Source of the DNA: Bacteroidota bacterium | GTDB taxonomy: Bacteria; Bacteroidota; Bacteroidia; Bacteroidales; FEN-979 | Reading direction: 5' to 3' | NCBI GenBank assembly: GCA_026391795.1 | Contig: JAPLDI010000006.1 | Location: 1,983 to 50,828 of the forward strand | DNA length: 48,846 nucleotides | Shown here: positions 36,342-44,105 of the stretch, in pieces | Layout of the letters: each line of letters starts with the position of its first letter | Position numbering within the stretch: the first letter of the stretch is position 1 | Position numbers and translations under genes: made by a program | The notes under the pieces: model-generated | Database searches by the model: none | Seen by the model: only the letters and a program-made list of their open reading frames with translations | What the model was told of the DNA's origin: nothing

Positions 36342-36917
36342 ATGGAAAAGGAAATTCAAAAAAAATCATTGGATACATTCTTCCGGAAAGAATACCAGAA
36401 GCTGGTGAATTTTGTCAGGAAGAATCTTGAAGAGCGTTTTTTTGAAGCTTCTCCCGAAGACATCGTCCAGGACGTTGCCCTGGGGCTGATCGACAGGCTT
36501 GAACTGGATGCCCAGATCGGGAACCTGACCGCCTACATCTACCAGTCGGTCAGGAACCGGATCAGCGACACCCGGAAGAAAAAGCAACGGAATGTGTCGA
36601 TCGAAAGCTTCGCGGACAAAAAGAACGGGAATTATTTACTAAATACGATGAAAGATGAAACAGTAGCCGAAGAAAATGAGTATTCAGACATTGGACCGGA
36701 GATGCTGAAAGATGCAATTTCTCAGCTCCGGCCGGATGAGCAGGCCATCATTCTTGCAACAGAGTTTGAGGAGCGGACATACGAGGATCTCTCCGAAGAA
36801 TGGGATGTTCCGGTTGGCACACTCCTCTCGCGCAAGCACCGGGCGCTCTCAAAAATCCATACAATCTTATTAAATAAAAAAACAGAAAATAATGGAAACA
36901 ACAGAAAACAGATTTGA
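36342..36917 (+). CDS. ECF-type RNA polymerase sigma factor
   Basis: 191 residues. Region 2 covers about 12-80 (FFRKEYQKLVNFVRKNL, EDIVQDVALGLI, LTAYIYQSVRNRISDTRKKK), the core-binding and -10 recognition segment. A linker (85-120) is followed by region 4 (about 125-180: ISQLRPDEQAIILATEFEER, TYEDLSEEWDVPVGTLLSRK) with its helix-turn-helix. No FecR-type anti-sigma gene follows. Instead the last 26 bases overlap a gene for a small His-rich membrane protein, implying a coupled regulatory pair. A near-consensus TATTTTTC at 36293-36300 could be its -7 box. Confidence 0.92.
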   Translation: MEKEIQKKSLDTFFRKEYQKLVNFVRKNLEERFFEASPEDIVQDVALGLIDRLELDAQIGNLTAYIYQSVRNRISDTRKKKQRNVSIESFADKKNGNYLLNTMKDETVAEENEYSDIGPEMLKDAISQLRPDEQAIILATEFEERTYEDLSEEWDVPVGTLLSRKHRALSKIHTILLNKKTENNGNNRKQI

Positions 36918-37281
36918 AAAAAGCCGCTGCTGCGGCACTCCCCGGCACCGTGTGCTGTGGATCATACTTGGAATTACAGGATTCATCGCTTTTGCCTTTC
37001 TTTTCGGGGCCGTGGTCATGTGGCTCTGGAACTGGCTGATGCCGGTCATCTTCCACCTGGGGGTCATCACCTACTGGCAGGCAGTCGGACTGGCGCTCCT
37101 CGGAAGGCTCCTCATCGGGGGCTTTCATCATGGCGGGCATCACCGTCACGGACATCACCGGTTCGGACCCTGGAGGCACCGTCATCCCATGGGAAACGGG
37201 AATAAATGGAGCTACTATGAGCAATACTGGAATGAAGAAGGCGAGAATGCTTTCAATGAGTATGTGAAGCGCAAATCGTAA
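36892..37281 (+). CDS. Small His-rich membrane protein paired with the sigma factor
   Basis: 129 residues. An N-terminal segment with Cys-Cys (RCCGTP) precedes two hydrophobic helices (about 20-45 and 52-76), including FGAVVMWLWNWLMPVIFHLG and TYWQAVGLALLGRLLIGG. A strongly His-rich tract follows (about 77-101, about ten His in 25 residues: HHGGHHRHGHHRFG), then an acidic tail with YYEQYWNEEGENAFNEYV. I know this WNWLMP...TYWQA..L layout from small proteins next to ECF sigma factors in Bacteroidota, but no function is established. The 26-base overlap with the sigma gene argues for coupled translation. An anti-sigma or metal-sensing role is an inference from position and the His tract. It ends 6 bases from a convergent gene. 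Confidence 0.85.
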   Translation: METTENRFEKSRCCGTPRHRVLWIILGITGFIAFAFLFGAVVMWLWNWLMPVIFHLGVITYWQAVGLALLGRLLIGGFHHGGHHRHGHHRFGPWRHRHPMGNGNKWSYYEQYWNEEGENAFNEYVKRKS

Positions 37282-37287
37282 TTCCTT

Positions 37288-40200
37288 TTACCTGATCTTA
37301 ACCAGTTTGCAGGAATGGTTTGTTCCTCCGCTGGTTCTTACTCCAAGCGTGTAAAATCCGGATGGCAGGTTATCTCCTTCCGGATTTTTTCCATTCCACA
37401 GGTAATGATGATCACCTTTATCGACCTGTGAATTTTCGAGCGTGCAGATGACTTTCCCGCTGAGATCGCAGATCCTGATCTGCAGGAAGGTTTGTTTCTC
37501 TGTTCTCAGGTCAATGCTGAGCTGATCCGTGAACGGATTGGGTCCGAATTTGAACATTGCCAGGTCATCGGTCAATCCGGGCACTCCTACAGTAACATCG
37601 GCGGATACTGTATTTGAAGGCACCGATTCGTGACCTGTCTGATCGATGGTTGTCACATAAAACTGGTAGTTTCCATTGGCCACGGTAAGAAAGTATTGCA
37701 CACCAAAAGTATGATCGAGCAGGTTGAAGGCTCCCCCGTTTACGGCCTCATAGATGTTAAAGTGATCAAAATCATTGATGTTTGGCTGTTCCCATTGAAG
37801 CATGATGTTCTGTGCAACCGGGTTGAAGAGCTGCAGGTTATTCGGCGGCGGTGGAACCTCGTCGGTGGCGCCGAAAGTGATGGTGCCGTAATCTGCGGGA
37901 GAAAATATACTCGGATTTGTACAGGGCCACCAGCCGTTGAAAGCACTCGGATCATCCAGCGCAAAAATGAAGATGCCGCTCTGGTTCAGATTATTGAAAT
38001 TGATCTGCCAGGTGGAATCGATTCCCAGCGGAATGACGAACTCATAGACCACATGCCCGGAGGCACCGGATACTTTCACCTGTGCATTCGGAACCAGGAC
38101 TGTGGTACCCACTCCCCCGTTGTTATAAAGCGGACGGTAACGGATCAGGTCGCCCGTGGCATAATGTACCGCCCAGTAGTTACCTTCTGAATTATCGGAA
38201 GGCGGAGGATAAACTCCGTCATTGTTATCATCCACGTAGAGTGCAATCTCATCATGATCATTCAGGATGGCGTCATCAAAATTTTCCACGGCAACATAGA
38301 GGGAGCTCTTTGCAGCATTGACCTTGAAATAACCGATGACACTTGCAACAGGATCAGGGGCGTTGTCGTAGATCCCGAGGAAATCGGAAAGGTCAACCCG
38401 GAAGGCATCGTTCCATTCACCCGGACTGATAATGCCGTCGATGACCGGTGTTGTTCCGGAATAGGCGCTGATCTCGCTGGTAACAAAACCGCTGGCTGTC
38501 CAGCCGATGGCATCATTGGAGTAGGGTGACTGAAGGGTGTCGGAGATCTTTGCCGTTACAGCATAGTAATAGTGGGTCAGGGGTAAGGCTGTATTGTCGT
38601 CGAACGTCAGCGTGCCTGCCCCCACCGTTCCAAGGGGTGTGGATGGATAATCCGAAAAATCGTAGATCTTCCGGTAAATGTTGTACCCGGTCACATCCGG
38701 AGCGGGTGATGCATCCCATGAGAGACGAACGTATGAAAAGGCACCCTGTGTGGCCGAAAGGTTGAGGGGAGGATCGCCCACGGGCAGCAGGGTCACGTCG
38801 CGCACGGTTGTCTGATCGTCCGAGATCACAACACCCGTAACCACCTGCGTGACATATCCCACGGCCGAATACCTGACTGAGTAGGTCCCGGCCGGGATAT
38901 ACCCTACCGTATAAACAGACAAGTCGTCGGTGAATCCATAGTAGGTTGGAAGTCCCACGATCTCTGCTTTCACTCCTGCCTGTGCGGCTGAACCCGACTT
39001 CACGGCATGCCCGGTCAGTGTACCGCCACCGGGACTGGAATTGATGTTGTAAAGGTTGCCCCCGCTTCCGAAAGCCCGTGCATGTACTCCCTTCCCTCCC
39101 GTCACACACACCTTCCCGTCGTCGGAGAGATCCAGGCAGAAAAGAGAACCCGGTGTGTTCAGCGTAAAATAGGGAGTGCTGCTTTGTTTCCGGAAAAGAT
39201 AAAAATCGGGCCCTGAATTATCAAAAGGCCCCCAGCCTCCTGCCGCAATGATCGAACCGTCGCCGCTGATATCCACACACTGCACCATGTCGCCCATGCC
39301 CGGATAGATCCACAGCGGATCGGGTGAATTGTTGTCGAAAACATAGAGTTCGCCATCATAGCCTGCCGTGAGGAAGACCAGCGTCCCTACTGCAATCGTA
39401 CTGCCATCGGCCGAAATTGCCATCCCGCATACCCATGAATTTGTTCCGTTCACCTTGTGACTCCATTTCTGGGTGTAGGTTGTAAGCGCGTCATCATATT
39501 CATAGAGGTAGACAAAACCCGAAAAATTCCCGTTCACGATGTATTTTCCGTCATCCGATATCGAAGGCGGGTACTGGTCGGATGTGGGAGCGTCAAAAAT
39601 GAAGGCCCCGTCTGAACCGTTGAGAACATGAATAAGGGTATATCCTCCACCGTAAACTCCCAGCAAAACTCTTGTTGCAGATTTGTTGATGACGAGGGAA
39701 GCGTAACTCCCGGGATAGGATTTTGTCCAGACCGGTGTGCTTTGTCCGACGGTATAGCAGGATACAAAGCTGCTGTCACCAGCAGGAAGGTTTACCGACG
39801 CAACGAAAACGTGAAGCCCGTCGCCCGGGATTCTGATCCCGGATACGGACCGTGTAATCGTGGTCGACCAGAGGGCCGTGGAAGAAGCAGGGTCGTAAAC
39901 CTGGATGGAGTGGCTGTACCCGTTTGCCATCCTGGAACCATCTTCATTCATATCCACCGATTCCTCTGTCGTCTGGATGGTGAGGGGAACTTCCCAAACC
40001 GGAACATTGGTAGTGCCGTATACTGACAGGCGCTGGTTGTTCAGCGTCCATCCGGCAGCGGTCTTCTGGACCTTCGAGGAGACTTTGGCCCAGCTGTCGA
40101 TGGCGGCAGCATCGCTGACATGCCAGTTGGTTCCCGCTGTTGCAGGAGAATACAGTCCTTCCTGCCGGCCTGTCAGCAGGGCAGTTCCGGGGGTGCCGTA

Positions 40201-40323
40201 TTCAATGCTGGCCCCTTTTGCAGGATCGGTCAGGATCCGTTGATTTTTCAGGGGCACGGATTGTGCGGTTGCAACCAGGCAGATGAGTGCGAAGAGGGAG
40301 CAAAACAGGATGCATTTTTTCAT
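37288..40323 (-). CDS. T9SS-exported beta-propeller/FN3/CBM9-like protein
   Basis: 1011 residues. The signal peptide is MKKCILFCSLFALICLVATA. Residues about 90-420 show WD/PQQ-like blades (SISDDGKYIVNGN, AISADGSTIAVGT, DISGDGSIIAAGG, DLSDDGKVCVTGG). A carboxypeptidase-regulatory-like fold covers about 430-512 (LTGHAVKSGSAAQAGVKAEI), and FN3 about 515-610. About 617-815 is a CBM9/DOMON-like domain (VIDGIISPGEWNDAF, LYVAVENFDD, IALYVDDNNDGVYP). A second FN3 (about 822-910) precedes a type A T9SS domain (about 920-1011: FKFGPNPFTDQLSI ... GFYTLGVRT ... CKLVKIR). CBM9-like domains often bind glycans, but no catalytic centre is visible. The Kelch gene lies 94 bases upstream in the same direction with no clear promoter between, so co-transcription is possible. 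Confidence 0.9.
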   Translation of the reverse strand: MKKCILFCSLFALICLVATAQSVPLKNQRILTDPAKGASIEYGTPGTALLTGRQEGLYSPATAGTNWHVSDAAAIDSWAKVSSKVQKTAAGWTLNNQRLSVYGTTNVPVWEVPLTIQTTEESVDMNEDGSRMANGYSHSIQVYDPASSTALWSTTITRSVSGIRIPGDGLHVFVASVNLPAGDSSFVSCYTVGQSTPVWTKSYPGSYASLVINKSATRVLLGVYGGGYTLIHVLNGSDGAFIFDAPTSDQYPPSISDDGKYIVNGNFSGFVYLYEYDDALTTYTQKWSHKVNGTNSWVCGMAISADGSTIAVGTLVFLTAGYDGELYVFDNNSPDPLWIYPGMGDMVQCVDISGDGSIIAAGGWGPFDNSGPDFYLFRKQSSTPYFTLNTPGSLFCLDLSDDGKVCVTGGKGVHARAFGSGGNLYNINSSPGGGTLTGHAVKSGSAAQAGVKAEIVGLPTYYGFTDDLSVYTVGYIPAGTYSVRYSAVGYVTQVVTGVVISDDQTTVRDVTLLPVGDPPLNLSATQGAFSYVRLSWDASPAPDVTGYNIYRKIYDFSDYPSTPLGTVGAGTLTFDDNTALPLTHYYYAVTAKISDTLQSPYSNDAIGWTASGFVTSEISAYSGTTPVIDGIISPGEWNDAFRVDLSDFLGIYDNAPDPVASVIGYFKVNAAKSSLYVAVENFDDAILNDHDEIALYVDDNNDGVYPPPSDNSEGNYWAVHYATGDLIRYRPLYNNGGVGTTVLVPNAQVKVSGASGHVVYEFVIPLGIDSTWQINFNNLNQSGIFIFALDDPSAFNGWWPCTNPSIFSPADYGTITFGATDEVPPPPNNLQLFNPVAQNIMLQWEQPNINDFDHFNIYEAVNGGAFNLLDHTFGVQYFLTVANGNYQFYVTTIDQTGHESVPSNTVSADVTVGVPGLTDDLAMFKFGPNPFTDQLSIDLRTEKQTFLQIRICDLSGKVICTLENSQVDKGDHHYLWNGKNPEGDNLPSGFYTLGVRTSGGTNHSCKLVKIR

Positions 40324-40417
40324 GTGTGAATGGGTTTTAATTTTTACTGTTCAGGAGTTTCTGTTTTTTGAGGAATTCAACAAAAGGAGATCCGGGCCGC
40401 AGGAATTCCGCACCGGG

Positions 40418-41515
40418 TTATTTCAGTTCAAAGACATCCACCGTCGCGGTGGCGGAAGCATAGTCAATTCCCGTTGCTCCTCCGCCGAAATAGATGGTAG
40501 TTCCATTTGCGGCAGCGGCCAGGCCCAGCTTTGCCTGGCTCAGTTTAAGCACGGTCCATTGACCGGATACCACGTTGTAGACATCCACCACATCCGAAAT
40601 CCCGGCAGGGCCGCTGCCCCCGCCGATGAAGACGAAGTTGCCGGCAGCCGTGGCGCTGACCGAAGCCCTGGCGGTACTCAGCTGGGCGACGGTCCAGGTA
40701 TCGGTATTCACATCATAGATATCAACCGTTTTGGAGGCCTGGAATCCGGTAGATCCACCTGCGATGACGATCTTATTTCCGGCACCGGCTGCTGCCGGGG
40801 CAAGACGGGCTTCGCTGAGCTGGGCTGTTTTCCAGATCCCGGTAAGGACGTTGTAGATATCCACTGCTTTAGAGACGGACCCGTTCTTTTGTCCGCCTGC
40901 GAAGAGGATTGTGAATTTTGTACCGGCCCCTGCCAATTCATTTCTCGGTTCGCTGAGGTTCGATACCGACCAGGTTCCGCTGGTTATATCATAAATGTCC
41001 ACTACATCGCGGTCGGCCCCCGAGACGTCCCAACCTCCCGCAAAAAGAATTTTATTCCAGGTAGCAGCCCCTGCCAGGTTTGCCCTGGCAACGGAAAGTG
41101 TGCTGAAAGACCAGGCATTGGTGGTCGTGTTATAAATATCGATAAGCCGTGACGTGCCGCCTTCTTTTTGCCCTCCGGCGAACATGATGATATTCCCCAG
41201 TCCGGCTGAGCCCATCGCCGCCCTTGGCTCAAAGAGGCTGGCTGCAGTATGGGTATTGGTGCTCAGGTCGAACACATCGATCGTGTCGCAATAGGCCTGG
41301 TCGCCGTTTGAACCACCGGCAAAGAGAATCTTGTGACCTGCGGCGGCTGCACCTAACAGGTAGCGAGGCAATACAAGGCTTTTTGTTCCCGTAAAAACCG
41401 GTTTCAGATCAGGGTTTGAAGGATCGGTTTTTTTACACGATGGCTCCGAAAGGATGATCGTAGCAGAGAGAAGCAGGATTGCAAAAAAAGAAGATGAAGC
41501 AGAGAATTGTTTCAT
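40418..41515 (-). CDS. Exported seven-bladed Kelch-repeat protein, probable lipoprotein
   Basis: 365 residues. The N-terminus (MKQFSASSSFFAILLLSATI) ends in SEPSCKKTD. A Cys followed by KK or KD after a hydrophobic core is common in Bacteroidota lipoproteins, though the -3 residue is atypical for a lipobox. Seven Kelch units follow: (K)ILFAGG......D..DI(Y/F)(D/N)..T..W......L(S).AR..LA.A. These give one complete seven-bladed propeller with GG doublets and the W and Y/F Kelch positions. Such propellers serve as binding scaffolds; no enzymatic residues are seen. A -7 box lies upstream. The opposite strand also has a long open frame here, a shadow of the repetitive GC-rich coding sequence. Confidence 0.9.
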   Translation of the reverse strand: MKQFSASSSFFAILLLSATIILSEPSCKKTDPSNPDLKPVFTGTKSLVLPRYLLGAAAAGHKILFAGGSNGDQAYCDTIDVFDLSTNTHTAASLFEPRAAMGSAGLGNIIMFAGGQKEGGTSRLIDIYNTTTNAWSFSTLSVARANLAGAATWNKILFAGGWDVSGADRDVVDIYDITSGTWSVSNLSEPRNELAGAGTKFTILFAGGQKNGSVSKAVDIYNVLTGIWKTAQLSEARLAPAAAGAGNKIVIAGGSTGFQASKTVDIYDVNTDTWTVAQLSTARASVSATAAGNFVFIGGGSGPAGISDVVDVYNVVSGQWTVLKLSQAKLGLAAAANGTTIYFGGGATGIDYASATATVDVFELK

Positions 41516-41542
41516 GGCGGGAGTGTTTTAAAAATGCTACAT

Positions 41543-41550
41543 CAAAGCTA
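41543..41550 (-). promoter_or_regulatory. -7 box, Kelch gene
   Basis: On the minus strand TAGCTTTG (TAnnTTTG), 27 bases before the ATG at 41515. It may also serve the downstream propeller gene. Confidence 0.5.
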
Positions 41551-42085
41551 AGGAAATTTATTTTACCGATCCTGCTTCTGATTAACTTTAGGATGGAAGA
41601 ATTGGGTATTAGGTATTAGGTTTTGGGCATTAGGTATTAAGTACTACCGACTGCTGACTGCCGACTGCCGACCCCGCAGGGGTCACATGTTTGTGGGGTC
41701 AGTCAATATCGAAAATGCCGGCTTTGATACAAAACCGGCATTTCATTTTTTATTACCACCGTTGTGGTTGGGCGGAACACGGGTGCCGCTGTTTTTGCTC
41801 CCCGCTGAGGCGGGGATGTCAACATTAAAATTCTACTTAATGCAACAACTCAAAGTTAACATAAAAAGAGGGAACCTGTTGCTGATTTAACAATTTTTAT
41901 GAACAGCAGCCGGTTGAAACAGGGAAGGAAAACAGGCCGGGAACAAAAAGATGGCTAATACAAGTACAATACTATCAATTCGGTGAGAATCTTTTTTCAG
42001 GGTCACAATCTCCGGTGTCCTGCCCTATACAGGAACCTCTTTTTGGGGGATCCCCGACTTTTTATGAAAATTTTTATCATTTTAA
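41551..42085. other. Divergent spacer with low-complexity repeats and hairpins
   Basis: Begins with a GGTATTAGGTATTAGG-type run (41603-41640) and a CTGCCGACTGCCGAC run (41650-41673). It continues with a CCGGCATTT hairpin (41713-41743) and a small CCCCGC..GCGGGG hairpin near 41800. The same GGTATTAGG repeat occurs in inverted orientation at 46056-46090. No gene is convincing; a 67-codon frame at 41687-41890 crosses the hairpins and has no domain. Confidence 0.5.
41713..41743. terminator. Orphan terminator-like hairpin
   Basis: A 9-bp perfect stem AAATGCCGG / CCGGCATTT with a 13-base loop and a following CATTTTTTATT. There is no gene directly upstream on the plus strand, so it may be a remnant of a lost gene or part of a mobile repeat. 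Confidence 0.45.
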
Positions 42086-42115
42086 TTGACTTTCTCCCAA
42101 TCCTATATATCTTTG
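42086..42115 (+). promoter_or_regulatory. Bacteroidota-type promoter of the peroxiredoxin gene
   Basis: TTG (42086-42088), 19 bases, TATCTTTG (42108-42115). The -7 box is an exact match and spacing is standard. It lies 33 bases before the ATG at 42149. Confidence 0.75.
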
Positions 42116-42148
42116 CTTTATTTTTAATTAATCTAAATACAATTTACC

Positions 42149-42880
42149 ATGAAAAGAAACCTTATCCTGACAATCATATTCTTACTGGCAGTTTCACTGG
42201 GGTGGTCGCAGACGATCACCAACTCCTGTATACCGCTCCTGGGCGATGATGCCCCCTCTTTCACCGCTAAATCTACAAACGGGACCATTAATTTTCCGAA
42301 AGATTTTGGTGACAACTGGAAAGTGCTCTTCAGCCATCCGGCCGATTTTACGCCGGTTTGCTCTTCCGAACTTCTTGAGCTTGCTGCTCTCCAGGATAAT
42401 TTTAACAACCTGGATGTTAAAATCATCGTGATCTCAACGGATAAACTCGAAACTCATAACCAATGGATAAAATCGATCGATTCCGTTTCGTACAAGAACA
42501 GACAGCCGCAGAAGGTAAATTTCCCGCTTGTAGCCGATGAAGACCACTGGATTGCAAGAAAATACGGGATGATTCATGCAAACACCAACACCACGCGGTA
42601 TGTAAGGGGCGTTTTTATCATCGATCCCCTGAACAAGGTCCGGGCTATGTTTTTTTACCCCATGAATGTAGGAAGGAATATTGACGAGATCACAAGAACC
42701 ATCGTTGCCCTTCAGACTTCGGATAAGAATCATGTCCTCACTCCTGCCGACTGGCATCCTGGTGATGATGTGCTTGTACCCTATACAAACTACACTGGCG
42801 ACCAGAAGGATCTGGCAAAAAAGGAAAACCCGAATCTTTACAGCCTGACCTGGTACATGTGGTTCAAGAAGACACAGTAA
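42149..42880 (+). CDS. Exported 1-Cys (Prx6-type) peroxiredoxin
   Basis: 243 residues. A signal peptide (MKRNLILTIIFLLAVSLGWS, then Q) places it in the periplasm or envelope, whereas Prx6-type enzymes are usually cytosolic. The thioredoxin-fold core contains the peroxidatic motif HPADFTPVCSSEL with Pro64, Thr68 and peroxidatic Cys71. VISTDKLETHNQWIKSID and the Arg-bearing TTRYVRGVFIIDP follow. The long C-terminal region (FYPMNVGRNIDEITRTIVAL ... LTPADWHPGDDVLVPY) is that of the Prx6 group. Apart from Cys71 only Cys27 remains near the N-terminus, so no standard resolving cysteine exists. It would reduce hydrogen or organic peroxides with an external thiol donor. It has a strong promoter and a terminator hairpin. 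Confidence 0.93.
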   Translation: MKRNLILTIIFLLAVSLGWSQTITNSCIPLLGDDAPSFTAKSTNGTINFPKDFGDNWKVLFSHPADFTPVCSSELLELAALQDNFNNLDVKIIVISTDKLETHNQWIKSIDSVSYKNRQPQKVNFPLVADEDHWIARKYGMIHANTNTTRYVRGVFIIDPLNKVRAMFFYPMNVGRNIDEITRTIVALQTSDKNHVLTPADWHPGDDVLVPYTNYTGDQKDLAKKENPNLYSLTWYMWFKKTQ

Positions 42881-42939
42881 GTATGAATGGCTGAAGATTG
42901 AAAATTTAAGAATTTATCGTACGACGAAGCAGCAAAAAA

Positions 42940-42972
42940 GAGGGCGTCCCAAAAGGTCGTCCTCATTTTTTA
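42940..42972 (+). terminator. Terminator hairpin, copy 1 of a duplicated element
   Basis: GAGGGCGTCC, AAAA-containing loop, GGTCGTCCTC, then ATTTTTTAA. It lies 59 bases after the peroxiredoxin stop. The sequence GGGCGTCCCAAAAGGTCG recurs at 44074-44090. Confidence 0.65.
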
Positions 42973-43059
42973 ATAGTTGCACGCAGGCGTTCATCTGTGA
43001 CGCGTGCCTGATGGAAATTTTTTCAGGACGGGACAGTCACATTTCTTCGATCCTTCTTC

Positions 43060-43143
43060 GATACTTGTTCGACTTTCCATGATACTTGTTCGACTTTCCA
43101 TGGAATTTGTTCGACTTTCCATGATACTTGTTCGACTTTCCAT
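43060..43143 (+). repeat. Four-copy 21-bp tandem repeat
   Basis: Four consecutive 21-base units share TTGTTCGACTTTCCAT and differ only at the first five or six bases (GATAC or GGAAT), in the order A, A, B, A. A partial unit precedes and a decayed one follows. The unit is divisible by three and reads (I/E)(L/F)VRLSM on the plus strand, but the surrounding 68-codon frame has no other sign of being a gene. The rest of 42973-43345 holds only GC-rich palindromic stretches (for example 43154-43190) and AT-rich DNA. Confidence 0.85.
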
Positions 43144-43345
43144 GGAATCTGCTGGCGCGCGTCTCAGACATGCAGAGACTTCGCACGCGCTAGAAATTAA
43201 TCAGCCGTAAGTGGTCGCGCGCGAACTGGCTTCCTTTGAACATTTTTCGATTTTCCATTTATTTTTCCTTGATTTCCCTTAGATAGTCAAGCTTTCTGTG
43301 AAACGTTTCCACCCTTTTCCACCCCCCCGGAGGCTTTCAGGAGTG

Positions 43346-43353
43346 TATTTTTG
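43346..43353 (+). promoter_or_regulatory. -7 box, conserved hypothetical
   Basis: TATTTTTG (TAnnTTTG), 62 bases before the ATG at 43416. No clear -33 box. Confidence 0.45.
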
Positions 43354-43415
43354 TTTCGACATGTTGTAACGACCCCGGCCAGGGTCACAGTTCTTAACCT
43401 TAAAACATTAACATT

Positions 43416-43973
43416 ATGACAACACAATCAGAATTAACGAAAAATTACAGCGGTATCTTCGGCAACCAGGTTGTCCTGAAAAACCGCAGGGGCTCAAGCG
43501 TCATGACCATTCCCCCGGCAAAGCCAAAAACGGCGCCATCTGATAAGCAGTTAGCCGTGCGGGAACGGCTCAGACTTGCCGCGGCCTACGCTGCCAATGC
43601 GATGCAGGATCCGGTATTGCATGCCGAATACGCGGCCAAAGCACGGAAAGGCAGGTCAGCATACCGCCTGGCCGTTATCGATTTCCTGCGGCCACCCTTC
43701 ATTATCCAGGTAGATACAGCAGGGTACCAGGGCAACACGGGAGATACGATCACACTTACCGCCGGCGATGATTTCAGGCTCGTCTCGGTAACCCTGAAGA
43801 TCTCCAACCCCGATGGTACACTTGTCGAAGAAGGAGACTGCGTGATCAACATGCCTTCGGGACAGTACGTGTATACCGCCCAGGAACAGATTTCCTCTGC
43901 CGCTGGCGTGGTAATCCGGGTCCGCGCGACCGATCTTCCCGGCAATGTGACGGAGAAATCCGTCACACTCTGA
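43416..43973 (+). CDS. Conserved Bacteroidota hypothetical protein
   Basis: 185 residues with no signal peptide. The N-terminal part has GNQVVLKNRRGSSVMTIPPA and then a helical, Lys/Arg/Ala-rich segment (VRERLRLAAAYAANAMQDPV, YAAKARKGRSAYRLAVIDFL). From about residue 95 the protein is beta-rich (GDTITLTAGDDFRLVSVTLK, DGTLVEEGDC) like a small Ig-type sandwich. I have seen similar proteins (VLKNRRGK.VM..PP, then AV.DFL.PP) in Bacteroidota but know no function. The GNQVVLKNRRG segment resembles those that follow phage- or contractile-tube-like genes, which is speculative. It is monocistronic with its own -7 box and a strong terminator. Confidence 0.75.
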   Translation: MTTQSELTKNYSGIFGNQVVLKNRRGSSVMTIPPAKPKTAPSDKQLAVRERLRLAAAYAANAMQDPVLHAEYAAKARKGRSAYRLAVIDFLRPPFIIQVDTAGYQGNTGDTITLTAGDDFRLVSVTLKISNPDGTLVEEGDCVINMPSGQYVYTAQEQISSAAGVVIRVRATDLPGNVTEKSVTL

Positions 43974-44068
43974 CCGGAGTAAAGGAAAACCCTGCCCTTT
44001 CGCACCTTTGCACAGTGTAAGAGAGTCCGGGTTGCTTCCAATTCCTCTCAAGCTTCGTGCTATTCTAT

Positions 44069-44102
44069 GAGAGGGCGTCCCAAAAGGTCGCCCTCTCTTT
44101 TT
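44069..44102 (+). terminator. Intrinsic terminator, copy 2 of a duplicated element
   Basis: A 9-bp stem GAGAGGGCG / CGCCCTCTC followed by five T. It terminates the conserved hypothetical gene and abuts the 3' end of hipT. The core GGGCGTCCCAAAAGGTCG is identical to the copy at 42943-42959. Confidence 0.8.
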
Positions 44103-44105
44103 ACT

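Noticed and set aside
40283-41152. 289-codon plus-strand frame opposite the Kelch gene
   Set aside because: It is the shadow of GC-rich repetitive Kelch coding sequence; its product has repeated G/D/R-rich low-complexity text and no domain or signal.
43060-43143. CRISPR array
   Set aside because: The units are contiguous with no spacers, and no cas gene is present.
43004-43210. Plus-strand frame encoding the 21-bp repeat as (I/E)(L/F)VRLSM units
   Set aside because: Only the repeat keeps the frame open; flanks are palindromic and non-coding, and no promoter or family supports it.
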